Source: Rhizobium jaguaris (GTDB taxonomy: Bacteria; Pseudomonadota; Alphaproteobacteria; Rhizobiales; Rhizobiaceae). From it: a DNA stretch of 64,000 nucleotides. The translations under genes and the position numbers were made by a program. The DNA is taken from contig NZ_CP032695.1 of assembly GCF_003627755.1 (NCBI RefSeq), forward strand, positions 434,001-498,000. Reading direction: 5' to 3'. Position 1 is the stretch's first letter. Each line of letters opens with the position of its first letter. Of the stretch, positions 23,632 through 33,276 are shown one piece after another. The notes beneath the pieces were generated by a model. That model was not told the DNA's origin, ran no database searches, and was given only the letters and a program-made list of their open reading frames with translations.

Positions 23632-25916
23632 CCATTATGGAACCCCGCAAACACGGCGACGCCTCCGACGGAATGATCGGCGGCCGCCAGTCCCGCTTCG
23701 AAGGCGGCATGAAGGTCACGGGTTCGGCGACCTATGCCCTGGAATATCCCGTCGAACGGCTCGCCCACGCCGTACTGGTGCAGAGCACCATCCCGGCCGG
23801 CCGGGTCGTCAAGGTCGATACGGCAATGGCGCTTGCAGCACCTGGCGTACTGACGGTGCTGACACCGGAAGACGATCTCGGCCTCATGACCGCTGTCGAC
23901 TGGTACGGCAATCGACCCGAAAACCAGCCCTACTTTCCGCTGCCGCGCGAGGTTCGGTTCAACGGCCAGGCGATCGTGGCCGTCGTCGCCGAAAGCCGCG
24001 AACAGGCCGCTGAAGCTGCCAAGCTGGTCAGCGTCACCTATGAAGAGACGCCGGCGATCGCGAGCATGGATGACCCGAATGCCGGCGCAGGCAAGGTGAT
24101 GGACAACCTCACCGCCGGTTGGGGCGATGCCGAAGCGGCGCTTGCCGCGGCACCCATCAAGGTCGAAGGCGAATATCGCACGCCGCGTGAATATCACGTC
24201 GCGATGGAGCCGCACGGGTTGACCGTAAAATGGGACGGCGATCAATTGACGGTTTGGGAGCCGAGCCAGTGGTCGCATGGCATGGCGCGCACCTATTCCG
24301 AATGGTTCGGTATTCCCTACGAAAATGTCCAGTTGATCTCGCCCTTCATCGGCGGCGGTTTCGGCTCGAAGGGTGGGGCTCTCGCCTATGGTGCGGTGGC
24401 TGCCTTCGCGGCAAGAAAACTTGGGCGACCGGTGAAGCTCGCCGTCACAAGAGCGCAGAACTTCACTAGCTATGGCGGCCGTGCCGCGACGCGCCAGACG
24501 ATCAAGCTCGGGGCCACGGAAGACGGCATCCTGCAGGCGATCGTGCATCGCGGCGTCAGCGAGACCTCCACCTATGCGGACTGGCCGGAGCAGACCGGGG
24601 CCGCCACGCCGATCCTTTACAAAGTGGAGAATTTCTCGTCGCAGCATCGGGTCGTGCCGGTCAACACCGTCACGCCCGGTGCGCTCCGCGGCCCGGGCAA
24701 AAACCCGAGTTCTTTCGGCATCGAAAGCGCGATTGAGGAACTGGCCTACAAGATCGGGATGGACCCGCTTGAAATCCGGCTGAAGAACTATGCCGATCAT
24801 GACTACCAATCGGGAAAGCCCTGGTCGACCCGCCGGCTGCGCGAGGCCCTGATCGAGGGCGCCGAAGCCTTCGGCTGGTCGCGGCGCAGCCACGCGCCGC
24901 GTTCCATGCGAGACGGCCGCCAGCTCATCGGCTGGGGCGTAGGCTGCGGTACGTTCCCGGTCATCCAGGCGCCGAGCGAAGCCCTCATCCGCATCCTCGC
25001 AAATGGCAGGGTCGAAGTCGTCAGCGGCGCGATCGACATGGGGCAGGGAACCTATACCATTCTCGCCCAGACTGCGGCCGACATATTCGGAGTTTCGATC
25101 GATCAGGTGGATGTCCGTCTCGGGGATTCACGCCTGCCGGGTTCGGCGATCGCCGGTGGCTCGATGCTGGCGGGTTCCATTATGGGCGCCGTGCACAAGG
25201 CGGCAACGGCTGCACGCGACGAGCTCATCGGGCTTGCGCTCAACGACGCCAACTCGCCGTTCCGGGACACAGGGGCGAATACGCTGAACTTCAGCGACGG
25301 CCGTGTCTCTGCCCCGCGCGGCGAAGGGCCCTCGCTTACGCTGGCGGAGTTGATGGCCAGGCTCAAGCGCGCGGAGATCGAAATCCGGCGCAATACGTTG
25401 CCGGAAGGGGCAAGCGCACAGGATCATCATCAGGCCTGGACGACCTTGTCGAAGGTTATGGGTCCGACCATGGGCGACTATTCCATGCACAGCTGGTGCG
25501 CCCATTTTGCCGAGGTGCGGGTCGATGAAGATTTCGGCACGGTGCGGGTGTCCCGCATGGTCTCCGCCTTCGATTGCGGCCGGCTCTATAATCCGCGGCT
25601 GGTCGAAAGCCAGTGGCGCGGCGGCATCATCATGGGCATCGGCCAGGCGCTGCTGGAAGAGGGCCTGGTCGACATGCGCAACGGCCGGACGGTCAACAAC
25701 AATATGGGCGACTACCTCGTGCCGACGAACTCGGACATACCGGATATCCAAGTGATCTCGGTCGGCGTGCCGGACTACAATGCCTCGGCATTGGGCGGCA
25801 AGGGCGTCGGCGAGGTCGGCATCGTCGGCGTCGCGCCGGCGATTGCCAACGCGGTATTCCATGCGACCGGCAAACGCATCCGCGATCTGCCTATCACGTT
25901 GGATAAGCTCATATAG
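23628..25916 (+). CDS. Molybdenum hydroxylase large subunit (PaoC/YagR-like aldehyde oxidase)
   Basis: 762 residues, binds the molybdopterin cofactor and oxidises the substrate with water-derived oxygen. Recognisable: FIGGGFGSKGG, RGPGKNPSSFGIE, MGQGTYTILAQ, and the C-terminal catalytic Glu in GGKGVGEVGIVG. Length and motifs fit PaoC-type aldehyde oxidases, which take aromatic and aliphatic aldehydes. No XdhC/PaoD-like Mo-cofactor chaperone gene follows within the window, so maturation must rely on a gene elsewhere. A strong hairpin follows it. Confidence 0.93.
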   Translation: MTIMEPRKHGDASDGMIGGRQSRFEGGMKVTGSATYALEYPVERLAHAVLVQSTIPAGRVVKVDTAMALAAPGVLTVLTPEDDLGLMTAVDWYGNRPENQPYFPLPREVRFNGQAIVAVVAESREQAAEAAKLVSVTYEETPAIASMDDPNAGAGKVMDNLTAGWGDAEAALAAAPIKVEGEYRTPREYHVAMEPHGLTVKWDGDQLTVWEPSQWSHGMARTYSEWFGIPYENVQLISPFIGGGFGSKGGALAYGAVAAFAARKLGRPVKLAVTRAQNFTSYGGRAATRQTIKLGATEDGILQAIVHRGVSETSTYADWPEQTGAATPILYKVENFSSQHRVVPVNTVTPGALRGPGKNPSSFGIESAIEELAYKIGMDPLEIRLKNYADHDYQSGKPWSTRRLREALIEGAEAFGWSRRSHAPRSMRDGRQLIGWGVGCGTFPVIQAPSEALIRILANGRVEVVSGAIDMGQGTYTILAQTAADIFGVSIDQVDVRLGDSRLPGSAIAGGSMLAGSIMGAVHKAATAARDELIGLALNDANSPFRDTGANTLNFSDGRVSAPRGEGPSLTLAELMARLKRAEIEIRRNTLPEGASAQDHHQAWTTLSKVMGPTMGDYSMHSWCAHFAEVRVDEDFGTVRVSRMVSAFDCGRLYNPRLVESQWRGGIIMGIGQALLEEGLVDMRNGRTVNNNMGDYLVPTNSDIPDIQVISVGVPDYNASALGGKGVGEVGIVGVAPAIANAVFHATGKRIRDLPITLDKLI

Positions 25917-25987
25917 CGGCCTGGCCGAGGATGATGGGCCGGTGCTTGAGTTCGATCATCCTTGGCTATTGTCGCCTCTCAGATATT

Positions 25988-26019
25988 CAAATCGGTGCGC
26001 CCAACGGCGCTCCGATTTG
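25988..26019. terminator. Strong hairpin between convergent genes
   Basis: CAAATCGG/CCGATTTG (8 bp) stacked on GCGCC/GGCGC (5 bp) with one T-T mismatch and a CAAC loop. It lies between the convergent molybdenum-hydroxylase and enolase-family genes and probably ends transcription from both sides. Confidence 0.6.
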
Positions 26020-26111
26020 GCAGCGATGGATCACGTCGCAAGCGTCAGCGCGATCGCCAAGGCGGCTTTAGCTAAGCGGCGATCTGTCGGGGGACAGATA
26101 GGTCCAGGGCT

Positions 26112-27245
26112 TCATTCCGAAATGATTTTGCGGGAGACGACATATGGCTCGAGCACGGAGGCATCGAGCTCTATTCCGAGCCCCGGCCCTTCGGGAAGCG
26201 AAACGGTGCCATCGGCATTGACCTTCGGCCTTCCGGCCAATTCCAGCAGCGGGTTCGGCCCGACATCGTATTCCAGATAGGGAAACGGCTGCTGCCCGCC
26301 GGCCCGGTGGCGAGGCAACGTCGAGAGCAGATGGAGCGCTGCATGGAAATTGACGGTGCTTCCCCAGACATGCGGTATGACGGGGCGATTATGCATTTGG
26401 GCCAAAGCGACCACCTGGCCGACACCCGTGAGGCCGCCGCAAATCGCGATATCCGGCTGAAGAATGTCCATGCAGCCATCCGCCAAAAACGGCAGGAAAC
26501 CCGCAGGATTCATGATCGCTTCGCCGCCGGCGATGGCTGTCTCGATTTGGCGTGCTGCCAGCCGGTAGCCCTGCAAGTCGGTCGGGGTCACCGGTTCCTC
26601 GACCCAGAGAAGCCGGGCTTCTTCCATCAAGGCGGCTGTGGAGATCGAACGCGGCGCTGTGCATGACTGATTGAAATCAATCATGAGATCGGCCTCGTTG
26701 CCGATCTGCCGACGCGCGGCAAATGCTGCGGCCACATCGTCTGTTGGGTTGAAGCCGCTTCGCAGCTTCAATGCGCGGAAACCTTCGCTGAGATAACCGT
26801 CGATCTCCCGTTCGAAATCCCGGTACGGGTGGCCGCCGGGCTTGAAGAACGGACCACTCGCATAGGCAAGAACCTTGTCGCGACGGGCGCCGCCGAGAAG
26901 GCTGGAGAGCGGTATCCCATAGGCGCGCGCCGTCAGATCGTGCAGCGCCATGTCTACCGCGGAAATTGCAGTCATGATGCCGTCGCCTTCGTTGGCTTCG
27001 CGCATCGCCTGCCACAGCGCTCGAATATGCGTCGGGTCCTGTCCGATCAAATGGTGGGCGAGCTGCCCTTCGATCATGGCTGCGGCAGTCGCGGGAGCAA
27101 CCCAAGCCTCGCCCCATCCGGAACGCCCGCCAGCCACGATCTCCACCAGAAGCGTTTGCCGATTGGGGAAGAAAATGAGAGCATTTCCAATCGGCTCCTC
27201 CAAGGGAGCCGAGAGATGGTAGAGGCGGATTTCCGATATTTTCAT
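26112..27245 (-). CDS. Enolase-superfamily enzyme (mandelate racemase/muconate lactonizing type)
   Basis: 377 residues. N-terminal capping domain (KISEIRLYHLSAPL) and a barrel with the KxR motif in ALKLRSG, metal ligands in MIDFNQS, WVEEP and GGEA, and a late histidine in PHVWG. These enzymes take a proton next to a carboxylate; in the MR subgroup they usually dehydrate sugar acids. It overlaps the MFS gene by four bases (ATGA), so the transporter and the enzyme handle the same compound. The exact acid is not defined by sequence. Confidence 0.88.
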   Translation of the reverse strand: MKISEIRLYHLSAPLEEPIGNALIFFPNRQTLLVEIVAGGRSGWGEAWVAPATAAAMIEGQLAHHLIGQDPTHIRALWQAMREANEGDGIMTAISAVDMALHDLTARAYGIPLSSLLGGARRDKVLAYASGPFFKPGGHPYRDFEREIDGYLSEGFRALKLRSGFNPTDDVAAAFAARRQIGNEADLMIDFNQSCTAPRSISTAALMEEARLLWVEEPVTPTDLQGYRLAARQIETAIAGGEAIMNPAGFLPFLADGCMDILQPDIAICGGLTGVGQVVALAQMHNRPVIPHVWGSTVNFHAALHLLSTLPRHRAGGQQPFPYLEYDVGPNPLLELAGRPKVNADGTVSLPEGPGLGIELDASVLEPYVVSRKIISE

Positions 27246-28558
27246 GATTGCGTCCTTGCCGAGAGGGCAGCTGAAGCCTTAGGGCGCATCAGGTCCCTCA
27301 TGCTGTAGCCAAGAATGAAGATCGCGGCGGCCGTGACGGCCATGGCCGCCGCCAGAAAGAGCAGCGCGCCCTGGAAGCCGCCGGTCGCGTCACGAACCCA
27401 TCCGATAATCGTCGGCCCAAAGAAGCCGCCCGTGCTGCCAACCGAATTGATCAGCGCAATGCCGGCGGCAGCCGCGGTGCCAGTCAGAAGTGTCGAGGGG
27501 AAAATCCAGATCGTGGGCGAAGCGCCGCCGATGCCGGCCGCTCCGATCGTCAGGCCAATGACACCCACGAACGGGTTGCCGGCGAAGGCGGCGATCACAA
27601 AGCCGATCGCGCTGGCGATGAAAGGCCCGGCCGTATGCCAGACGCGTTCGCCCGTCTTGTCCGAATGACGGCCAACCGTGATCATAGCGACGGCCATGAA
27701 GACGAAGGGGATCGCCGCCACAAGGCTGGTCTGAAGGGTGGAAAGGCCGAACTGCTTGATGAACTGCGGCATCCAGATGGCGATGCCCGTGGTGCCGATG
27801 ACCAAGCCGACGGCGATCAGGCACATCAGCAAAACACGTGGATCGACCAGGGCGCGTCCGACCGAGAAGTGCTCGACCTTCTCCTGGGCTTCACGTTCGC
27901 TGTCCAGGCGTTTCGTCAGCCAGCTACGCTCCTCTTCGTTGAGAAAGGATGCGGAGGCGGGTCTGTCGGGAAGAGCAAAGAAGACGACAAGCCCCATGAT
28001 GATCGCGGGCAGGCCTTCGATCAGGAACATCCATTGCCAGCCCTGAAGGCCTGCCACTCCGTTCAGGTTTTCCAGAATGAGGCCGGATATCGGAGCTCCA
28101 AGCACCGAGGCCAGCGGCACCGCGACATTGAACGACGAGAACATCGAACCCCGATAGGCACGCGGAAACCACAATGTCATGTAGAAGATCATGCCTGGGA
28201 AAAAGCCGGCTTCGGCAGCGCCCAGCAATATACGCACGACATAGAAGCTGGCAGGATTCCAGACGAAGGCTGTCAAGGCCGAGAGAATGCCCCAGGTAAT
28301 GAGGATTCGAGCAATCCAGAGGCGCGCGCCGACACGGGCCAGCATAAGGTTGCTCGGCAGCTCGCACAAAACGTAGCCCAGAAAGAAGATGCCCGCCCCG
28401 AAACCGAAGGCGGAGGCCGAAAAGCCGAGGTCGCCGTTCATCGTCAAAGCGGCAAAGCCGATGTTCACGCGATCGAGAAACGCGGCCAAATAGCAAAGCA
28501 TAAGGATCGGCAGGATCCGCCTTGCGGCCTTGCTGATGATATCTGATCTATCCGTCAT
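27242..28558 (-). CDS. MFS transporter, anion:cation symporter (sugar-acid) type
   Basis: 438 residues with 12 hydrophobic segments. The family marker after helix 2/3 (ELPSNLMLARVGARLWIARI) and FLDRVNIGFAA near the start are typical of the ACS family, which imports hexuronates, galactonate, tartrate or phthalate with protons. The start MTDRSD at 28558 follows GGGAGGAG; the longer frame is not supported. First gene of a two-gene operon with the enolase-family enzyme, divergent from a LysR gene. Confidence 0.92.
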   Translation of the reverse strand: MTDRSDIISKAARRILPILMLCYLAAFLDRVNIGFAALTMNGDLGFSASAFGFGAGIFFLGYVLCELPSNLMLARVGARLWIARILITWGILSALTAFVWNPASFYVVRILLGAAEAGFFPGMIFYMTLWFPRAYRGSMFSSFNVAVPLASVLGAPISGLILENLNGVAGLQGWQWMFLIEGLPAIIMGLVVFFALPDRPASASFLNEEERSWLTKRLDSEREAQEKVEHFSVGRALVDPRVLLMCLIAVGLVIGTTGIAIWMPQFIKQFGLSTLQTSLVAAIPFVFMAVAMITVGRHSDKTGERVWHTAGPFIASAIGFVIAAFAGNPFVGVIGLTIGAAGIGGASPTIWIFPSTLLTGTAAAAGIALINSVGSTGGFFGPTIIGWVRDATGGFQGALLFLAAAMAVTAAAIFILGYSMRDLMRPKASAALSARTQS

Positions 28559-28672
28559 AATTATCTCCTCCCGCAGGCCCACAGTGGCCCGCATCCCTGC
28601 CGCTCCTTTAACCAACATTGACATTTTCAATCAAATGAGTTTTTTAAAGATAGCAATATAGGAAATATTAAT

Positions 28673-29605
28673 GTGCGGATAACGCTTGCTCAGATCGAAG
28701 CTTTCTACTGGACGGTTCAGCTCGGTTCGGCGCAGAAGGCTGCGTATCATCTCAATCTTGCGCAGCCGAGCATTTCCCTGCGTTTGAAGGATCTCGGCGA
28801 GGCCCTGGGTGTTGAGTTGCTGGAGCGGTCAAGTCGCGGTCTCATCATGACGGCCGAAGGGCGCATGCTGTTGCCCCGCGTCAAATCGATAATGGCGGAA
28901 ATACAGAGCATCCAGCAGCGGGATTCCGCTCTTGCCGTTGTCGGGGCCATCCGGGTCGGGCTCGCAGAAGGTTTCGCAGTCAATTGCCTGGCGCCGCTGC
29001 TTGCTGGCCTGTTGGAGGATTATCCTTCCCTGGAGCCCGAATGGGTCGTTGCCACGAGCACGACACTGGAAGCCTCGCTTCTGGATGACAAGATCGACGT
29101 CGCCGTTCTGCTCAATCCGCTCGGTCACGAAAAACTCGCGCTCAAGCCGCTCGGCCCCCAGCCGACACATTGGGTGGCGCCGGCTTCCTGGGACATGGGG
29201 AGTGCCGTCGAACCCAAGGATCTCTGGGACAAGCCCATCATTTCGAATCCGCCGCCGTCGGCCATGTACCGGCAGGTCACGCACTGGTTTGCACTAGCGG
29301 GCATCCAGCCGCAAAAGATCAGTGTCTGCACCAGCGTGGCAGTCATCCCGGAGCTCGTGGCAGCGGGCCTGGGGGCCGGGATCCTGCCGACCGCGATGGC
29401 TCTTCGTTATGTTGCCGAAGGCACGATCCAGATGCTGCCTTCCAGCCCAAAAATCGAAAACGGCCGGCTGTTCCTGGGCTCGCGCGCCGGTGTGGCCGAC
29501 CAGAAGATCATGGCGGTCGAACGGACGACGAGCCGCGTGCTGAAAAAAATGCGCTATCTGGAAATCGACAACAACAACTCGACATTGGACAACCCGATGG
29601 CGTAA
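28673..29605 (+). CDS. LysR-family regulator of the MFS/enolase operon
   Basis: 310 residues, winged HTH (IEAFYWTVQLGSAQKAAYHL, LRLKDLGEALGVELLER) and a co-inducer domain (GAIRVGLAEGFAV). The frame begins with GTG at 28673 in an AT-rich leader. It is divergent from the MFS gene with 114 bp between starts, the standard layout for a LysR activator of its neighbour. The inducer is probably the transported acid. Confidence 0.9.
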   Translation: MRITLAQIEAFYWTVQLGSAQKAAYHLNLAQPSISLRLKDLGEALGVELLERSSRGLIMTAEGRMLLPRVKSIMAEIQSIQQRDSALAVVGAIRVGLAEGFAVNCLAPLLAGLLEDYPSLEPEWVVATSTTLEASLLDDKIDVAVLLNPLGHEKLALKPLGPQPTHWVAPASWDMGSAVEPKDLWDKPIISNPPPSAMYRQVTHWFALAGIQPQKISVCTSVAVIPELVAAGLGAGILPTAMALRYVAEGTIQMLPSSPKIENGRLFLGSRAGVADQKIMAVERTTSRVLKKMRYLEIDNNNSTLDNPMA

Positions 29606-29726
29606 GCCGCTGTCCATCATGCCGAAGCTGCCGCAATGGTGCTCGATGAAACCGGCAGGAAGTCGGTTGTCTTTGTTGCCGCCATGGGCCTATGGTGCCG
29701 CATCTGTTGTCTCAAGGAATTGCGCC

Positions 29727-30716
29727 ATGGAATATCGTCGTCTTGGAAAATCGGGCCTGAAGGTCAGCGAATTCTCGTTCGGATCATGGGTTACCTTCGG
29801 CAGGCAAGTCGAGGGTAGCGATGCCGTCAGTATGATGGCGTACGCCTATGACAACGGCATCAACTTCTTTGACAATGCCGAGGGTTACGAGAGCGGAAAA
29901 TCCGAAATCGTCATGGGCGAAGCGCTGAAAACGCTCGGTTGGAGCCGAGACAGCTTCATCGTTTCCAGCAAGGTGTTCTGGGGTGGCCAGAAACCGACGC
30001 AAAGAGGCCTGTCGCGCAAGCATGTTACCGACGCTGCTCATGCTGCACTGAAGCGCCTGCAGGTGGATTATCTCGACCTTTATTTTTGCCACCGGCCTGA
30101 CATCGATACTCCGATCGAAGAAACCGTCCGTGCCATGCACGACCTCGTCACCCAGGGCAAAATTCTCTACTGGGGCACGTCGGAATGGTCGGCCCAGCAA
30201 TTGACCGAAGCCTATGCGGTGGCCCGTGATCTGCGCATCACGCCTCCGACGATGGAACAGCCGCAATACAACATTTTTGAACGCCAGAAGGTCGAGGGTG
30301 ATTACCTGCCGCTTTACGATCTGATCGGCTTGGGCACGACGATCTGGTCCCCGCTCGCATCGGGCGTTCTGACCGGCAAGTACAACAAGGGCGTGCCCAA
30401 CGACAGCCGCTTGAACTTACCAGGTTATGAATGGCTGAAGGAGAAATGGTCTAGCGAGGCTGGCCGCGCTCAGCTGGCCAAGGTGGCGCAACTGGCTGAT
30501 CTCGCAGACGAGGTCGGCATTTCGATCACTCATCTCGCTTTGCTCTGGTGCCTTTCCAACCGCAATGTGTCGACGGTGATCCTCGGTGCATCGCGCATGA
30601 GCCAGCTAGAGGACAATCTGGCGGCGCTGGCACACAAAGACAAGCTGACCCCTGAGGTGCTGGCTCGCATCGAGGCCATCGTAGGAAACAAGCCGGCTGC
30701 GCCGCAGCGGTTCTGA
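29727..30716 (+). CDS. Aldo/keto reductase, Kv-beta/YghZ-like
   Basis: 329 residues, (alpha/beta)8 NADPH-dependent oxidoreductase. Catalytic tetrad region NFFDNAEGYESGKSE (Asp, Tyr), VSSKVFWG (Lys) and YFCHRPD (His). The C-terminal cofactor segment reads STVILGASRMSQLEDNL. The start is the ATG at 29727 after AAGGAA; the longer upstream frame has no RBS. It lies 120 bp after the LysR gene and converges with the dodecin gene. Reduces small aldehydes or ketones, perhaps for detoxification. Confidence 0.9.
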   Translation: MEYRRLGKSGLKVSEFSFGSWVTFGRQVEGSDAVSMMAYAYDNGINFFDNAEGYESGKSEIVMGEALKTLGWSRDSFIVSSKVFWGGQKPTQRGLSRKHVTDAAHAALKRLQVDYLDLYFCHRPDIDTPIEETVRAMHDLVTQGKILYWGTSEWSAQQLTEAYAVARDLRITPPTMEQPQYNIFERQKVEGDYLPLYDLIGLGTTIWSPLASGVLTGKYNKGVPNDSRLNLPGYEWLKEKWSSEAGRAQLAKVAQLADLADEVGISITHLALLWCLSNRNVSTVILGASRMSQLEDNLAALAHKDKLTPEVLARIEAIVGNKPAAPQRF

Positions 30717-30737
30717 TGGCCGGACCCCATCGCTCGC

Positions 30738-30772
30738 GCCCGTGTCTTCGCCTCGCCGGCGCAGGCACGGGC
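30738..30772. terminator. Hairpin between convergent AKR and dodecin genes
   Basis: GCCCGTG (30738-30744) pairs with CACGGGC (30766-30772), 21-base loop. It lies 21 bp after the aldo/keto reductase stop. The T-run is poor. Confidence 0.4.
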
Positions 30773-30880
30773 GCTTGCCGTTTCTGATTAACTTCGTTGC
30801 GTTCGGCTATTCGGATCCGCGGCTTTTAATATCCCCGAAGAACCGTGTCGTGCGTCCGTAGCATCGGCCAGTAATAGGCA

Positions 30881-31090
30881 TCAATCATCGATGCGAAATC
30901 CGACCTTCACCACCACCTGATAATGCGCCACCTCGCCATCCTTGATGTGCCCTCTGACCTGCTCCACTTCGAACCATTCGAGGTTCCTCATGGTTTTCGA
31001 GGCTCGCGAAATCGCCGTCTCGATCGCCTCGGTCACCGAGGTCTTGGAACTGCCGATAAGTTCCACCTTCTTATAGACATGATCGCTCAC
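30881..31090 (-). CDS. Dodecin (flavin storage/buffer protein)
   Basis: 69 residues, full dodecin length. The typical start (VYKKVELIGSS), the flavin-stacking Trp in LEWFEVEQVRG and the end YQVVVKVGF are all present. Dodecins form hollow 12-mers that bind flavins and limit their photoreactivity; bacterial forms can also bind CoA. It starts with GTG preceded by AGGAGG. Stands alone, convergent with the aldo/keto reductase gene. Confidence 0.95.
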   Translation of the reverse strand: MSDHVYKKVELIGSSKTSVTEAIETAISRASKTMRNLEWFEVEQVRGHIKDGEVAHYQVVVKVGFRIDD

Positions 31091-31259
31091 GTTATCCTCC
31101 TAGGCTGGTTTAGGTTACGTTTGGCTTCGCAGGCTCTCCCGTCCGCATTTCCGTGGTCTGCTCGCAGAACCCCGTTTCTAGGCGCGCAAACGGAATTTCG
31201 GGTTTAATTTCACGATCGGCTCGTCTCCCATAGAGGTTGAAGGTTCCGTTGCGGGCTTC

Positions 31260-32258
31260 CTACTCGCTTTGCCGGAAATTGCGGACTCGATCGAACAGGA
31301 CGGCAAGCACGATCGCGCCGCCGATGAAGGTGCCTTGCCAGAAGGCATTGATGCCGAGCAGGCCGAGACTGTTGCGGATCACTTCGATCAGTGCAGCGCC
31401 GACGAGCGCACCGAAGGCGGTGCCGACGCCACCGGCAAGATTGGCGCCGCCGATGACGGCTGCGGCGATCACCTGCAACTCCATCCCGGCGCCGATATTG
31501 GTGGTGACGGCACCGAGCCAACCGGTTTGAACAATGCCGGCGACGCCGGCCGACAAAGCGGAGAGCATATAAACGGCGACCTTGATTGTTCGCACGGGAA
31601 CGCCGGTGAGCGTCGCGGCATATTCATTACCGCCGATCGCAAAGACGTAGCGGCCAAATCTGGTCCAGCGCAGCACGAAGCCGGTCAGGAGTGCCAGCAC
31701 GATCATGTAGACCACGGGATTTGAAATGCCGAAGAGCCACGCACCGCCGCCGAGTGCAAGAAGCTTGTCGTGATCCGGTCCGAATTGAAAGACGACCGTG
31801 TTGTTGGACGCGACCATCGCCAAGCTGCGGGCAATCGACAGCATTCCGAGCGTGACGACGAACGGTGGAAAGCCGAGATAGGCGATCAGGATGCCATTAA
31901 AGGCCCCAATGACAAGCGCCGTGCCGATCGAAGCGACGATGCCGACCCCGATGCCGTAGCCCGCGTGCATGACAACAGCCAGTATCATGCTGCAAAGGCA
32001 AAGCACCGAGCCCACCGAAAGATCGATGCCTCCGGTGATGATAACCAGCGTCATGCCGAGCGCGATGATCGCGACGAAGGTGACGTTGCGGGTGATATTG
32101 TAGAGGTTGGTCGGCGTCGCGAAGGAACTGGTGGCGAAGGATAGGAAAATGCCGGCGAGGATGACTGCAATCAACACCCAGAATGTCTGGCTGCCGAGTA
32201 GCGCTGTCAGCCAATTCCGCTGCTTCTGTGCGATCGTCTGGTCCAGGGTAATTGCCAT
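31260..32258 (-). CDS. Ribose-type (CUT2) sugar ABC transporter permease
   Basis: About 332 residues with 8-10 hydrophobic segments of the RbsC/AraH family; typical parts are TPTNLYNITRNVTFVAI, GMTLVIITGGIDLSVG and ANLAGGVGTAFGA. I used the second Met (32258), which is better spaced from AGGAAG than 32264. It is 39 bp downstream of the ATPase gene on the same strand. Together with the divergent binding-protein gene at 34302 it makes a complete importer with a single permease gene (probably a homodimer). Confidence 0.93.
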   Translation of the reverse strand: MAITLDQTIAQKQRNWLTALLGSQTFWVLIAVILAGIFLSFATSSFATPTNLYNITRNVTFVAIIALGMTLVIITGGIDLSVGSVLCLCSMILAVVMHAGYGIGVGIVASIGTALVIGAFNGILIAYLGFPPFVVTLGMLSIARSLAMVASNNTVVFQFGPDHDKLLALGGGAWLFGISNPVVYMIVLALLTGFVLRWTRFGRYVFAIGGNEYAATLTGVPVRTIKVAVYMLSALSAGVAGIVQTGWLGAVTTNIGAGMELQVIAAAVIGGANLAGGVGTAFGALVGAALIEVIRNSLGLLGINAFWQGTFIGGAIVLAVLFDRVRNFRQSE

Positions 32259-32297
32259 TGTCATCTTCCTGCTTTCGATGGCGCAGCAGCCTGCTGA

Positions 32298-33038
32298 TCA
32301 TACCTGTTCGATCGCGCCCGTGATGAGCCCCGTGACTTCTTCGGGTGAACTCGTCGCGATCGGCTTGTCGGCAACTTTCCGCCCCCGCCGCATGACAATC
32401 ACCCGATCAGCGACGGAAAAGACATCCGGCATGCGGTGGCTGATCAGGATGACGGCGATACCACGGTCCCGCAATTGGCGGATATGGGCGAGCACTTCAG
32501 CCACCTGCCGAACGGAAATGGCGGCGGTTGGTTCATCCATGAGGACCAGCTTTGCCTCCGCCAGCATCGTGCGGGCGATCGCCACCGCCTGCCGCTGGCC
32601 GCCAGACATCTGCTTGACGAGGTCGCGGGGCCGCGTCTCGGATTTCAGCTCTTTGAAAATTTCGCCGGCGCGCTTGTACATCGCCTTATAGTCGAGGATT
32701 CGCAGGGGGCCGAGACCGAGGCGAAGCTCGCGCCCCAGAAAGACGTTTGCGGCAGCCGTCAGATTGTTGCAGAGAGCGAGGTCCTGATGGACGATTTCGA
32801 TGCCGCGTTGCCGTGCTTCAACCGGCCGATAAAGGGAGAGATCCTCGCCATCGAGGCTCATCGTGCCGTGGCTCGGCCGAAAGTTGCCGGCGATCATCTT
32901 GACGAGCGTCGATTTGCCGGCGCCGTTGTCGCCCATCAGCCCGACAACCTCTCCCGCCTCCAACGAAAACGAAACATCATTGACCGCCTGGATGGCGCCA
33001 AAATGTTTCGAGATGTTGGCAAGCTCAAGAACTGCCAC
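32298..33038 (-). CDS. Ribose-type ABC transporter ATP-binding protein, single-domain
   Basis: About 246 residues, one ABC domain only: Walker A GDNGAGKST, signature MSGGQRQA, Walker B LVLMDEPTAAI, and ISHRMPDV for the switch region. This is the FrcA-like short type, unlike the double RbsA/AraG form. The proposed start is GTG at 33038 (VAVLELANISKHFG), ~11 bases after GGGAGG; the frame is open to 33146. Energises the permease encoded downstream. Confidence 0.92.
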   Translation of the reverse strand: MAVLELANISKHFGAIQAVNDVSFSLEAGEVVGLMGDNGAGKSTLVKMIAGNFRPSHGTMSLDGEDLSLYRPVEARQRGIEIVHQDLALCNNLTAAANVFLGRELRLGLGPLRILDYKAMYKRAGEIFKELKSETRPRDLVKQMSGGQRQAVAIARTMLAEAKLVLMDEPTAAISVRQVAEVLAHIRQLRDRGIAVILISHRMPDVFSVADRVIVMRRGRKVADKPIATSSPEEVTGLITGAIEQV

Positions 33039-33200
33039 CAGCTGTCTAGCCTCCCAAAGCCGCAGGCTCGCCCGTTCCGAATATGTTCGTTTGGATTTGA
33101 GCTGCGCTTCGCCTGCCGGTTTCCTCCCTGCAAGCGTCAGTAACATTTACTCAGAACCGCGCGAAATCGTCAATCAGATGTCACTAATTTACTGTCTTCC

Positions 33201-33220
33201 CTACAATTATTCGTTTGTAG
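33201..33220. promoter_or_regulatory. Inverted repeat in the divergent ABC/epimerase promoter region
   Basis: CTACAA (33201-33206) and TTGTAG (33215-33220) with an eight-base spacer, located between the divergent ATPase and epimerase genes. A regulator bound here could control both halves of the importer. No regulator gene is adjacent. Confidence 0.4.
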
Positions 33221-33276
33221 TACAATTCCGCTGACGCGCGAGGGTATCTGTATATTAGCTGTTGTCGAGGGGGAGC

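Noticed and set aside
23565..24893. 442-codon minus-strand ORF
   Set aside because: Antisense to the molybdenum-hydroxylase large subunit; arginine/histidine-rich translation without any domain, an effect of high GC content.
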